From Gemmatimonadaceae bacterium (lineage in GTDB: Bacteria > Latescibacterota > UBA2968 > UBA8231), in contig PBSR01000238.1 in the NCBI GenBank assembly GCA_002726335.1, forward strand, positions 1 to 9,242: a DNA stretch of 9,242 bases. Direction: 5' to 3'. Numbering within the stretch: the first letter of the stretch is position 1; each line of letters starts with the position of its first letter. Shown piece after piece: positions 1 to 8,022 of this stretch. A program made the translations under genes and the position numbers. Under the pieces are notes generated by a model. That model was not told the origin of the DNA and did no database searches. It saw nothing but the letters and a program-made list of their open reading frames with translations.

Positions 1-1932
1 AGGGTGTGTCTCGAGGAAGGCGGAATAACCGGCCTCCAGCACCCCGGCGCGGGCCGTGTCAGGCAAGATGGCGGCGGTGGCTTCGATCTGCCGCAGACGC
101 GCCAGCCTTGACCAGTAGCCGGTGTCGGCGTCGGCCAGGATTCGATCCTCCTGCAGGGCGAGGGTGTGCAGTGAATCAGACGCGTCCGGACTTCCCTCCA
201 ACTGCCGTTGCCGCGACAGACGATACAGGCAGTCAGCCAGGTAGAACTGGGCCTCCGCGAGGGCCGCGTCGCCAGGGTAGGAGGCGACGAAGGTTTCCCA
301 GGCGCGCACCGCATTGGCGAAATCCTGGTGATCGCGCAGAGCCCGGGCCACGTTCAGCCGGGTCTGCTGTCGCGATGTTCCCGTCAGCTCGTCCACGTAG
401 GTCTGCTGCAGGGCACGGGCGAGGCGCTCCTCGTCGACGATCGTGTAGCCGCGCAGGTACTCGACCCGCTGCCGCACCAGGCCAGCACGCCGGTGCCCGG
501 GATAACGCTCGAGGAAGACGCCGTACTCGACGATGGCGAGCCGTCTGGCGCTGGCCCCCTCATACGCCGAGGCCAGTCCGTACTGGGCTTCCGCCGCCAG
601 GGGGCCGAGGCCGCGACTGAGGTCGCCGAAGCGCTGCACGGCCTCATCATGGTAGCCACTGGCTTCGAGCACCTGGGCCAGCTGCAGGTGCACCATGTCG
701 AGTTCGGCCGCCGACTCGGAAAAGGACTGGCCGAGACGTTCGGCGTCGTCGAGATACCGGCGGAACCAGGAGCTGGCCCGCGCCAGGTCTCCCTGCCGGC
801 GATAGAGGGCGCCCAGCTCCCGTACCGCCGCGGTGGTCACCGGCGACGGGGATCCGCCAGGCCGAGTCTGTATCAGCTGCAGGAACTGGCCAACGGCGGC
901 ACCCACGCGGTCCGTCTGGCCGAAGGCGATGGCCTGCCCCAGTCGGGCCAGGTCGCGCACCGGTGACCCATCGGCCACGAGAGCGCCGTAGCCGGCCAGG
1001 GACTCGGCGGCCTGCCCTGAAAGTCGCAGAGCATCAGCATGGCCCAGTCGGGCTCTGGCCGCCAACGTGTCGCGGCCGATCGCCTCCATGCCCCGCTGAT
1101 ACCCGGAAATGGCCTCGTCGAAGCGTCCCCTGGCCAGGTGATGGTCAGCCAGGTCGAGGTAGGCACTATCGCTGTGGGCGCTGCCGGCAAAGGCTTCGTG
1201 CAGGCGGTCAAAGGCGGCACCGGCGGCCGCAGCGCGATGGAACACGAGATGGATATTGCCCACCAGAAGCAGGGCGTCGCGGGCTTCGTCGCTGCCCGGC
1301 GCCGACTCGGTGAGGGCCGCCAGCAAGGTCTGGGCGGCGGCGGCATTGCCGCCGGCGAAGTACAGCTGTGCCAGTCGGTAGCGTCCGCGACGGGCTTCGG
1401 GCTTGGCAGCGTAATCGGTGAGCAGCTTGTCATAGGCCCGTACGGCATTGGTCAGGTCGCCGGCGCGGGCAAAATCGGCGGCCGCCGCCAGCAGCGATCC
1501 AGCGGCGAACTGGCCTTCGCTGAAACGCCGCTGCACTTCTTCATATCCGGCGGCGGCGCGGGCGAATTCACCCAGGGCGTGCAGGCAGTCGGCCTGCTCC
1601 CGGCGCGCCGTGGCGACGTCCAGGTGATCGGGGTGCTGGTCGTAGAACCCTTCGAAGGCCGGCACGGCATCGGCGCAGCGGTGGCTGCGCGCGTACGAGC
1701 GGGCCAGCAGCAGCCGGGCATCTGCCAGGTGGGTGTCACCCGGATGATTGCGGATGAATTCGGCCAACAGTTGCGCCGAGGTGCCGTAGTCGCCCGCGTC
1801 GCGGAACAGGTTGCGCGCCAGCTCGAAGTCATCCTCGGCGTCGGCGCTGGCCCGTGTCGGGGGCAGCAGGATCAACAGCAGCAGAAAGCAAAGGCGGGCG
1901 CAATGCCGCGCCTGATCAGCGCATCGATTCAT
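1..1932 (-). CDS. Secreted tetratricopeptide-repeat protein (C-terminus off the window edge)
   Basis: Starting from the ATG at 1932 and reading leftward, the frame stays open for 644 codons to the first base of the window, so the C-terminus is missing. The N-terminus looks like a signal peptide: an Arg-containing n-region, a hydrophobic core at about residues 15-25 (CFLLLLILLPP) and an ASA cleavage site near residue 30. The rest is a helical, Ala/Leu-rich chain of TPR-like units, for example FELARNLFRDAGDYGTSAQL (36-55), a unit at about 111-137, LADHHLARGRFDEAISGYQR (261-280), LGALYRRQGDLARASSWFRR (373-392) and a unit at about 525-570. TPR arrays are protein-binding scaffolds, and this one is predicted to act in the periplasm or outer membrane. 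No catalytic domain is visible. The start has only a weak ribosome site (GGCGG). It is divergent from ispE. The partner and role are unknown. The fold call is firm and the exact function is not. Confidence 0.86.
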   Translation of the reverse strand, partial: MNRCADQARHCARLCFLLLLILLPPTRASADAEDDFELARNLFRDAGDYGTSAQLLAEFIRNHPGDTHLADARLLLARSYARSHRCADAVPAFEGFYDQHPDHLDVATARREQADCLHALGEFARAAAGYEEVQRRFSEGQFAAGSLLAAAADFARAGDLTNAVRAYDKLLTDYAAKPEARRGRYRLAQLYFAGGNAAAAQTLLAALTESAPGSDEARDALLLVGNIHLVFHRAAAAGAAFDRLHEAFAGSAHSDSAYLDLADHHLARGRFDEAISGYQRGMEAIGRDTLAARARLGHADALRLSGQAAESLAGYGALVADGSPVRDLARLGQAIAFGQTDRVGAAVGQFLQLIQTRPGGSPSPVTTAAVRELGALYRRQGDLARASSWFRRYLDDAERLGQSFSESAAELDMVHLQLAQVLEASGYHDEAVQRFGDLSRGLGPLAAEAQYGLASAYEGASARRLAIVEYGVFLERYPGHRRAGLVRQRVEYLRGYTIVDEERLARALQQTYVDELTGTSRQQTRLNVARALRDHQDFANAVRAWETFVASYPGDAALAEAQFYLADCLYRLSRQRQLEGSPDASDSLHTLALQEDRILADADTGYWSRLARLRQIEATAAILPDTARAGVLEAGYSAFLETHP

Positions 1933-2021
1933 GGGGGCATGACCGCCAAGGCGGCAGGAATATCCGGGAAAGGAGGCCGGCAGGCAGCCGATTCGTGCAC
2001 TACTTTATCGTGGAACGGGCC

Positions 2022-2050
2022 AAGATACAGACCACCCAGATTGGGGTCAA
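2022..2050 (-). promoter_or_regulatory. Sigma70-like promoter for the TPR gene
   Basis: Read on the minus strand, a -35 box TTGACC (2050-2045, 5 of 6 consensus) is followed after exactly 17 bases by a -10 box TATCTT (2027-2022, 4 of 6 consensus). Transcription would begin near 2015 and give a 5' leader of about 80 bases before the TPR start at 1932. The -35 box ends 3 bases before the GTG start of ispE, so polymerase bound here would cover the ispE leader. I found no equally good plus-strand promoter for ispE in 1933-2053. The call is by consensus match only. Confidence 0.45.
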
Positions 2051-2053
2051 GAC

Positions 2054-2995
2054 GTGTCACACCAGTCACTTACGAAGGATTCTGCCAGCTGTCTGGAGCC
2101 GGCGAATGCCAAGCTGAACCTCGGGTTGAAGGTGCTGTCGCGGCGGCAGGATGGCTTTCACGACCTGCTTGGTGTCTTTCAGACCGTCAGTCTTGGGGAC
2201 ACGGTCAGGGTGACCCTGGAAGCGGAGATCACTCTCGACTGCTCAGACCCGGCCCTGCCCGCCGGGCCGCAGAACCTCGCCTGGCGCGCCGCAGATCTGT
2301 ATCGAAGCCAGACCGGCACCAGCGGCTGCCACATCGAGCTGACGAAGAGAATACCCGCCGGGGCCGGACTGGGTGGCGGCAGTGCCGATGCCGCCGCTGT
2401 TCTGCGCGGCCTTGACCGGCTGTCTGACCGGCCCTTGGGTCTGTCACGGCTTGTCGAGCTGGGGGCACATCTTGGGTCCGACGTGCCCTTTGCCGTCGGC
2501 GGGGGCACGTCGCTGGTGGAAGGCCGGGGCGAACGCCTGCTGCCGCTGACCTGGGCGACGCCGCCCGGGTGGTGGTGCGTCCTCGTCTGCCCTCCTGAGC
2601 CGGTGCCAACCGCCTGGGCGTACGCCGAGTTGGCTCGGCGGCGGCCGCATGGGGTCTTGTCGAATCCCTCATCATACGCTACCTTAATCGGCTCTGCACG
2701 CGGCGGGTGTCTGCACGCGGACAGGCTGTGGCCGGTTCTGGAGAACGACTTTCAGCCTCTCGTGGAAGACACCAAACCCATCGTCGCCCGAGCCAGCCAG
2801 TTGCTGGCTGACACGGACCCCCTGGCCCAATCGATGTCGGGCAGCGGGTCCACTGTCTACGGCATCTATGACGACCGGAACGCCGCGCGCCGCGCAGAAA
2901 CCATCCTGCGCGGGACGGAGTATCCGGTCTTTCTATGTACACCCGTCCCGGGGTTGATCGATGCGGTCGGCCAAGGGGAGGCTGACAACGAGTGA
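2054..2995 (+). CDS. ispE: 4-diphosphocytidyl-2-C-methyl-D-erythritol kinase
   Basis: IspE phosphorylates CDP-methylerythritol with ATP in the cytoplasmic MEP pathway to isopentenyl diphosphate. This 313-residue protein has the three GHMP-kinase motifs. The N-terminal NAKLNLGLKV (18-27) contains the family's active-site Lys at 20, followed by QDGFH at 32-36. The glycine-rich ATP loop PAGAGLGGGSADAAAVL lies at 101-117. The C-terminal loop MSGSGSTVYG is at 261-270. GSDVPF at 141-146 carries the catalytic Asp143. It is somewhat longer than the roughly 280-residue E. coli enzyme, partly through about ten extra N-terminal residues. GTG at 2054 is the only standard start that keeps the N-terminal motif; the ribosome site before it is poor (GGGG). 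It diverges from the TPR gene, and the tRNA-Gln begins one base after its TGA stop, so the two are probably co-transcribed. The function is secure; the exact start is slightly less so. Confidence 0.97.
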   Translation: MSHQSLTKDSASCLEPANAKLNLGLKVLSRRQDGFHDLLGVFQTVSLGDTVRVTLEAEITLDCSDPALPAGPQNLAWRAADLYRSQTGTSGCHIELTKRIPAGAGLGGGSADAAAVLRGLDRLSDRPLGLSRLVELGAHLGSDVPFAVGGGTSLVEGRGERLLPLTWATPPGWWCVLVCPPEPVPTAWAYAELARRRPHGVLSNPSSYATLIGSARGGCLHADRLWPVLENDFQPLVEDTKPIVARASQLLADTDPLAQSMSGSGSTVYGIYDDRNAARRAETILRGTEYPVFLCTPVPGLIDAVGQGEADNE

Positions 2996-2996
2996 T

Positions 2997-3071
2997 TGCC
3001 CGGTCGTTCAATTGGTAGGACAACGGATTTTGGGTCCGTCTATCGAGGTTCAAGTCCTCGCCGGGCAGCCA
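2997..3071 (+). tRNA. tRNA-Gln (anticodon TTG), CCA encoded
   Basis: A full cloverleaf folds by eye. The acceptor stem TGCCCGG (2997-3003) pairs perfectly with CCGGGCA (3061-3067). The D arm is GTTC/GGAC around a loop containing GG. The anticodon stem ACGGA/TCCGT closes a 7-base loop with anticodon TTG at 3030-3032. The T stem CGAGG/CCTCG closes TTCAAGT. The discriminator is G (3068) and CCA is encoded (3069-3071). The T1-A72 pair and G73 fit known glutamine identity elements. Wobble at U34 lets it read both CAA and CAG. It lies 1 base after the ispE stop and 25 bases before the rplY start, with no terminator between, so it is likely cut out of a longer transcript by RNase P and 3' nucleases. 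Confidence 0.97.
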
Positions 3072-3096
3072 GCTGACGCAAGAGAGAGGTGTTCCA

Positions 3097-3840
3097 ATGG
3101 CGGTGGCGGTCAAGATTTACCAACGCGAAACCAAGGAGCTGTCCCTGCAGCCGCGGCCCGAACGCGGCAAGGGCCCCGTGGGCCGACTGCGCCGCGAGGA
3201 GAGCATGCTCCCCGGTGTCGTCTACGGGCATAAGCAAGAGCCCCATACTTTCAAGGTCGTTGCCCGCACGTTGGAGCGGGCCCTCGCCGGAGGCGGGCGC
3301 AACGCCATCTTCGTGCTCACCGAGGAGGGCCGCGACAAGGACGAACGTGCCGTCGTGCGCGAGGTCCAGTACCACAAGGTGCATGGGGACATCATGCACG
3401 TAGACTTTCTGCGGATCGATGCTGACGAAGAGTACACGGCCAGCGTGCCGTTGCTCACAGTCGGGGTTCCGGTGGGTGTGCGCATCGGTGGCGGCGCCCT
3501 GCAACACAGCGTCACCGCGGTCGACATGCACTGCATCGCCTCCGAGATGCCGTCGCAGATCGAGATCGATACGAGTGATCTCGAAATCGGCGACAGTATC
3601 CACGTGGGCGACCTGCTCGAGTCCGAGAGCCGCATCGTCACCGACGGCGACGTGACCATCGTCAGCGTGCTGTCGCCGCGGCTCACCATCGACGAGGAGT
3701 TGGAGGCCGCGGCCGAGGCCGAAGCGGAGGCTGCCGGAATCGAGATCGGCGAGGAAGGCGAGGGCGAAGAAGGCGAGGGCGAAGAAGGCGAAGGCGAGGC
3801 CGCGGCCGGCGAGGCGCCGGCGGCCGACGCCGAGGCCTGA
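3097..3840 (+). CDS. rplY: Large-subunit ribosomal protein L25, CTC/TL5 type, with acidic tail
   Basis: L25 of the CTC/TL5 family binds 5S rRNA in the central protuberance of the 50S subunit. The 247-residue product has the two expected domains: an L25 domain at about 1-107 (LPGVVYG at 38-44; VREVQYHKVHGDIMHVDF at 87-104) and a TL5-type beta domain at about 108-197. A long Glu/Ala/Gly tail follows (198-247) with three EEGEG repeats. The ATG at 3097 has a clear ribosome site, GAGAGG, about 7 bases upstream. It follows tRNA-Gln directly and precedes pth by 15 bases, the usual rplY-pth pair. In many relatives prs sits between the tRNA and this gene, but here it does not. Acidic tails of this sort are common in the CTC family, although the DNA-level repeat suggests the length may vary between strains. 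Confidence 0.95.
   Translation: MAVAVKIYQRETKELSLQPRPERGKGPVGRLRREESMLPGVVYGHKQEPHTFKVVARTLERALAGGGRNAIFVLTEEGRDKDERAVVREVQYHKVHGDIMHVDFLRIDADEEYTASVPLLTVGVPVGVRIGGGALQHSVTAVDMHCIASEMPSQIEIDTSDLEIGDSIHVGDLLESESRIVTDGDVTIVSVLSPRLTIDEELEAAAEAEAEAAGIEIGEEGEGEEGEGEEGEGEAAAGEAPAADAEA
3751..3795 (+). repeat. Three 15-bp tandem repeats coding EEGEG
   Basis: Three head-to-tail copies occur in the rplY tail: GAGGAAGGCGAGGGC (3751-3765), GAAGAAGGCGAGGGC (3766-3780) and GAAGAAGGCGAAGGC (3781-3795). They differ by one or two third-position changes. Each encodes Glu-Glu-Gly-Glu-Gly in frame, so copy-number change by slippage would lengthen or shorten the acidic tail without shifting the frame. Confidence 0.85.
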
Positions 3841-3855
3841 TCGACGCCATCCGTC

Positions 3856-4434
3856 GTGCGTGCCGTCGTCGGTCTGGGCAATCCCGGGACCCGCTACGCC
3901 TGCACGCGGCACAATGTCGGCTTTCTCGTTGCCGACGACCTGGCTGGCAGGGCCAGTTGGGTTGAGCGGTACGAAGCACACATGGCGGTAACACAGTTTT
4001 TTGATGAGGAAGTTCTCGTCGTCAAGCCGCAGACGTACATGAACCGCAGCGGCGACGCGACGATGGCTCTGGCGGAGGCGGTGGATATCGCCCCGCAGGA
4101 TATGCTCGTCGTACTCGACGACTTCCTCTTTGACTTTGGCCGTTTGCGCGTTCGGCGGTCCGGGTCAGATGGCGGCCACAACGGATTGGCCTCCATCCTC
4201 GAACGGCTGGCTACAGAAGAGATTCCGCGCCTGCGCCTGGGCGTCGGCCCGGTGCCGCCGGAAGAGAGCGATATTGATTTCGTGCTGGCCCCGTTTTCGG
4301 GAGGGGAGGATGTGGAGGGGTTGGTGCAGCGTGGCAGCGCGGCGACGCGTTGCTGGTTGCAGGAAGGGATCGAGGCGGCCATGAACCGCTTCAACGGGAG
4401 CCCGGCGCTGCCTGGTGGCGTCGACAGAGACTGA
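3856..4434 (+). CDS. pth: Peptidyl-tRNA hydrolase
   Basis: Pth cleaves the ester bond of peptidyl-tRNAs that drop off the ribosome, recycling tRNA in the cytoplasm. The 192-residue length is normal. Family landmarks are all present: VVGLGNPGTRYACTRHNVGF (4-23) with Asn9 and the catalytic His19; KPQTYMNRSG (57-66) with substrate-binding Asn63; LDDF (87-90) with Asp88 at the place of the E. coli catalytic Asp93; and GSDGGHNGL (103-111) with Asn109. Translation starts at GTG 3856, because no ATG fits the conserved N-terminus. There is no strong ribosome site in the 15-base gap after rplY, which hints at coupling to rplY translation. It is followed 39 bases later by hppA. The call is secure. Confidence 0.97.
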   Translation: MRAVVGLGNPGTRYACTRHNVGFLVADDLAGRASWVERYEAHMAVTQFFDEEVLVVKPQTYMNRSGDATMALAEAVDIAPQDMLVVLDDFLFDFGRLRVRRSGSDGGHNGLASILERLATEEIPRLRLGVGPVPPEESDIDFVLAPFSGGEDVEGLVQRGSAATRCWLQEGIEAAMNRFNGSPALPGGVDRD

Positions 4435-4473
4435 CACAATTCGCGACAGCGAGAGCGGAGGGTACCATCCACC

Positions 4474-6533
<2,060 letters not shown>

Positions 6534-6534
<1 letters not shown>

Positions 6535-6552
6535 GTGTCTGTTTCAGGCACC
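6534..6552 (+). other. Stem-loop at the hppA stop codon
   Basis: GGTGTCTG (6534-6541) and CAGGCACC (6545-6552) form an 8-bp stem with one G-U pair and a TTT loop. The stem begins on the last base of the hppA TAG stop. No T-run follows, so it is not a standard intrinsic terminator. It could be an RNA 3'-end stabiliser, a weak attenuator, or part of an rpsF leader structure. Function is unproven. Confidence 0.4.
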
Positions 6553-6586
6553 CCGACTCCGACCGCGAAGCGAGGCAGATAAGCGC

Positions 6587-7132
6587 ATGGCGAAGAAGTA
6601 CGAACTGGTTCTCATCCTCGATCCTCAGGTTGGCGACACCCAGCTGGAAGCCGCTGTCGAGAAGTACAAGACGCAGCTGGAGTCCGCCGGCGCCGAGATC
6701 GTCAACGTCGATCCCTGGGGTCTGCGCAAGCTCGCCTATACGTCGATGGCACTGCGCCAGCGACAACAGGCGTTCTTCGTGCTCTATCAGTTTGAGGGAG
6801 ACAGTGATATGCTCGTCCCCCTCGAAGCGGGCCTGAGACTCGACGAGGCGGTGCTGCGACACATGGTCATCGCTGTCGACGGTGAGTTCCTGCGCATTCC
6901 TCAGTTGGCCCCCGAGAACGTCTATATCTACCACCCGCCGGCCAGACCTCATGATCGCCGTGGGCCGCGCCGGGATCGTGACACGCGCCGGGACGACGGC
7001 CCACCGGGAGCCGGTCGGCCTGATGGGCCGCCCGCCGGACGTCCCGAGGGTGCTGGCGAGCCCAAACCGGCGGCGGCGGCCGAAGGTGCAGACAGTTCCG
7101 CCAGCGGCGACAGCGGTTCTGCGGGCGAGTAA
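6587..7132 (+). CDS. rpsF: Small-subunit ribosomal protein S6 with extended charged C-terminal tail
   Basis: S6 binds the platform of the 30S subunit as a partner of S18. Residues 1-104 form the S6 domain: KKYELVLILDPQV near the N-terminus, WGLRKLAY at 44-51, and a final strand near HMVIAVDGEFLRI (92-104). The protein is 181 residues, compared with roughly 95-135 in most bacteria. The excess is a disordered tail: first Arg/Asp/Pro-rich (about 117-156, RRGPRRDRDTRRDD), then Ala/Ser/Gly/Glu-rich. ATG 6587 has GAGG 11 bases upstream. S18 (rpsR) is normally encoded just downstream, but here the next gene is a DUF2232 protein. The 52-base gap after hppA contains the stem-loop at 6534-6552. The S6 call is secure and the role of the tail is unknown. 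Confidence 0.95.
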   Translation: MAKKYELVLILDPQVGDTQLEAAVEKYKTQLESAGAEIVNVDPWGLRKLAYTSMALRQRQQAFFVLYQFEGDSDMLVPLEAGLRLDEAVLRHMVIAVDGEFLRIPQLAPENVYIYHPPARPHDRRGPRRDRDTRRDDGPPGAGRPDGPPAGRPEGAGEPKPAAAAEGADSSASGDSGSAGE

Positions 7133-7227
7133 CCGGGGCGAGGACAAAGAGCCTGTTTCATCTGCTGGCGAGTCTCGCCCTCGTCGCCGCGACCCTTCTG
7201 GGAGCACGACGATTCGGCACTCGAAGA

Positions 7228-8022
7228 GTGGCACTGGCAGCCTGTCTGCCGCTGCTGGTGTCGTTCGTGGCACCCTTCCAGTGGATTCTGTTGTCCGGCC
7301 TGGCACCGGCACCCCTCATCGGGTTGCTGGCGGCAGTGCAGGTCGAGCGCGGCCGGGGTTACGGCGAGACACTTATCGCCGCCTCGCTGCCGGGGGGATT
7401 GCTGGCCCTCTTCCTGCTGTTCGGCCTGCGCGGCGAATCGTGGGAGCGAGGAGATTTCGTCGAGGGTGTGACGAGGTCCCTCGAAGAGGTAGCTGCTGGC
7501 GCGCAGTTGCCCGACACCGAGCAGCTGACGCAACTGATCGAGCTGACGTTGAAGCTCCTGCCGGGTATGGCCTTCGTGTCACTGTTGCTCGTTGCCGTGC
7601 TCGGGTACCGGGTGGCACAAGGGGTGGGGGAGCGTATCGGCCAGCCTCTGCCTCCGGCGGCCCCGGTGCGCTGCTGGCGACTGTGGGAGTCGTTCATCTG
7701 GGCACTCATCGCGTCCCTCGCCGGACTGTTGGTCGGCGGTGGCCTTGTGCGCGACCTGGCGATCAATGTAGCCCTCGTGCTCGGCTTGCTCTACGCAGCA
7801 CAAGGGTTGGCGCTGATCCGTCATCTGATGTGGCGACTCGGCGTGCAGCGGTTTCTGGAGGTACTGGTGTACATGTTGTTGGCGTTCACATCGGGCCTGT
7901 CACTGATGTTCCTGGTGCTGCTGGGACTCGGAGACACCTGGTTCGACTGGCGCCGTATCGGTCATAGAAAAGACGAACCGCCGCCCGCTAACGGGGGCCC
8001 CGATCAGGAGATCGACACGTGA
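7228..8022 (+). CDS. DUF2232 (YybS-like) polytopic membrane protein
   Basis: This is a 264-residue inner-membrane protein with about six or seven hydrophobic segments (roughly 3-37 as one or two, then 48-66, 107-126, 153-172, 177-198, 208-234) and a hydrophilic, Pro/Asp-rich C-terminal tail. The second half matches what I know of DUF2232: an aromatic/Trp start to a helix (CWRLWESFIWALI, 149-161), LLYAAQGLALIRHLM (187-201), and the closing GLGDTWFDWRR (233-243). The family is commonly encoded beside rplI, which supports the call, and its function is poorly known. GTG 7228 is the only standard start, but it lacks a good ribosome site. The same frame stays open and hydrophobic upstream for about 25 codons, so the true N-terminus may be earlier (for example a CTG at 7153, which has GAGG 9 bases before it). 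The stop overlaps the rplI start by 4 bases. Confidence 0.84.
   Translation: MALAACLPLLVSFVAPFQWILLSGLAPAPLIGLLAAVQVERGRGYGETLIAASLPGGLLALFLLFGLRGESWERGDFVEGVTRSLEEVAAGAQLPDTEQLTQLIELTLKLLPGMAFVSLLLVAVLGYRVAQGVGERIGQPLPPAAPVRCWRLWESFIWALIASLAGLLVGGGLVRDLAINVALVLGLLYAAQGLALIRHLMWRLGVQRFLEVLVYMLLAFTSGLSLMFLVLLGLGDTWFDWRRIGHRKDEPPPANGGPDQEIDT

Noticed and set aside
208..966. A 252-codon plus-strand frame
   Set aside because: It is antisense to the TPR gene, with no ribosome site or recognisable motif.
1991..2054. An ATT start for ispE at 1991, in frame and 14 bases after a strong SD
   Set aside because: ATT starts are rare, the spacing is long, and the added residues have no family counterpart.
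1039..2415. A 458-codon open frame on the plus strand
   Set aside because: It lies antisense to the TPR gene and then overlaps ispE out of frame. The TPR frame has a signal peptide and repeats; this one shows no family signature and is explained by GC-rich codon bias.
3040..3981. A 313-codon minus-strand frame
   Set aside because: It runs antisense through the tRNA, rplY and the start of pth, all of which are certain. It has low-complexity composition mirroring the rplY repeats.
6542..6586. A possible S6:S18-binding leader motif upstream of rpsF, prompted by several CCG triplets
   Set aside because: The required paired elements could not be fitted by eye, and CCG is common in this GC-rich sequence.
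6882..7967. A 361-codon plus-strand frame overlapping the rpsF tail and the DUF2232 gene
   Set aside because: It is Arg/Gly-rich out-of-frame reading. The DUF2232 frame has membrane segments and family motifs.
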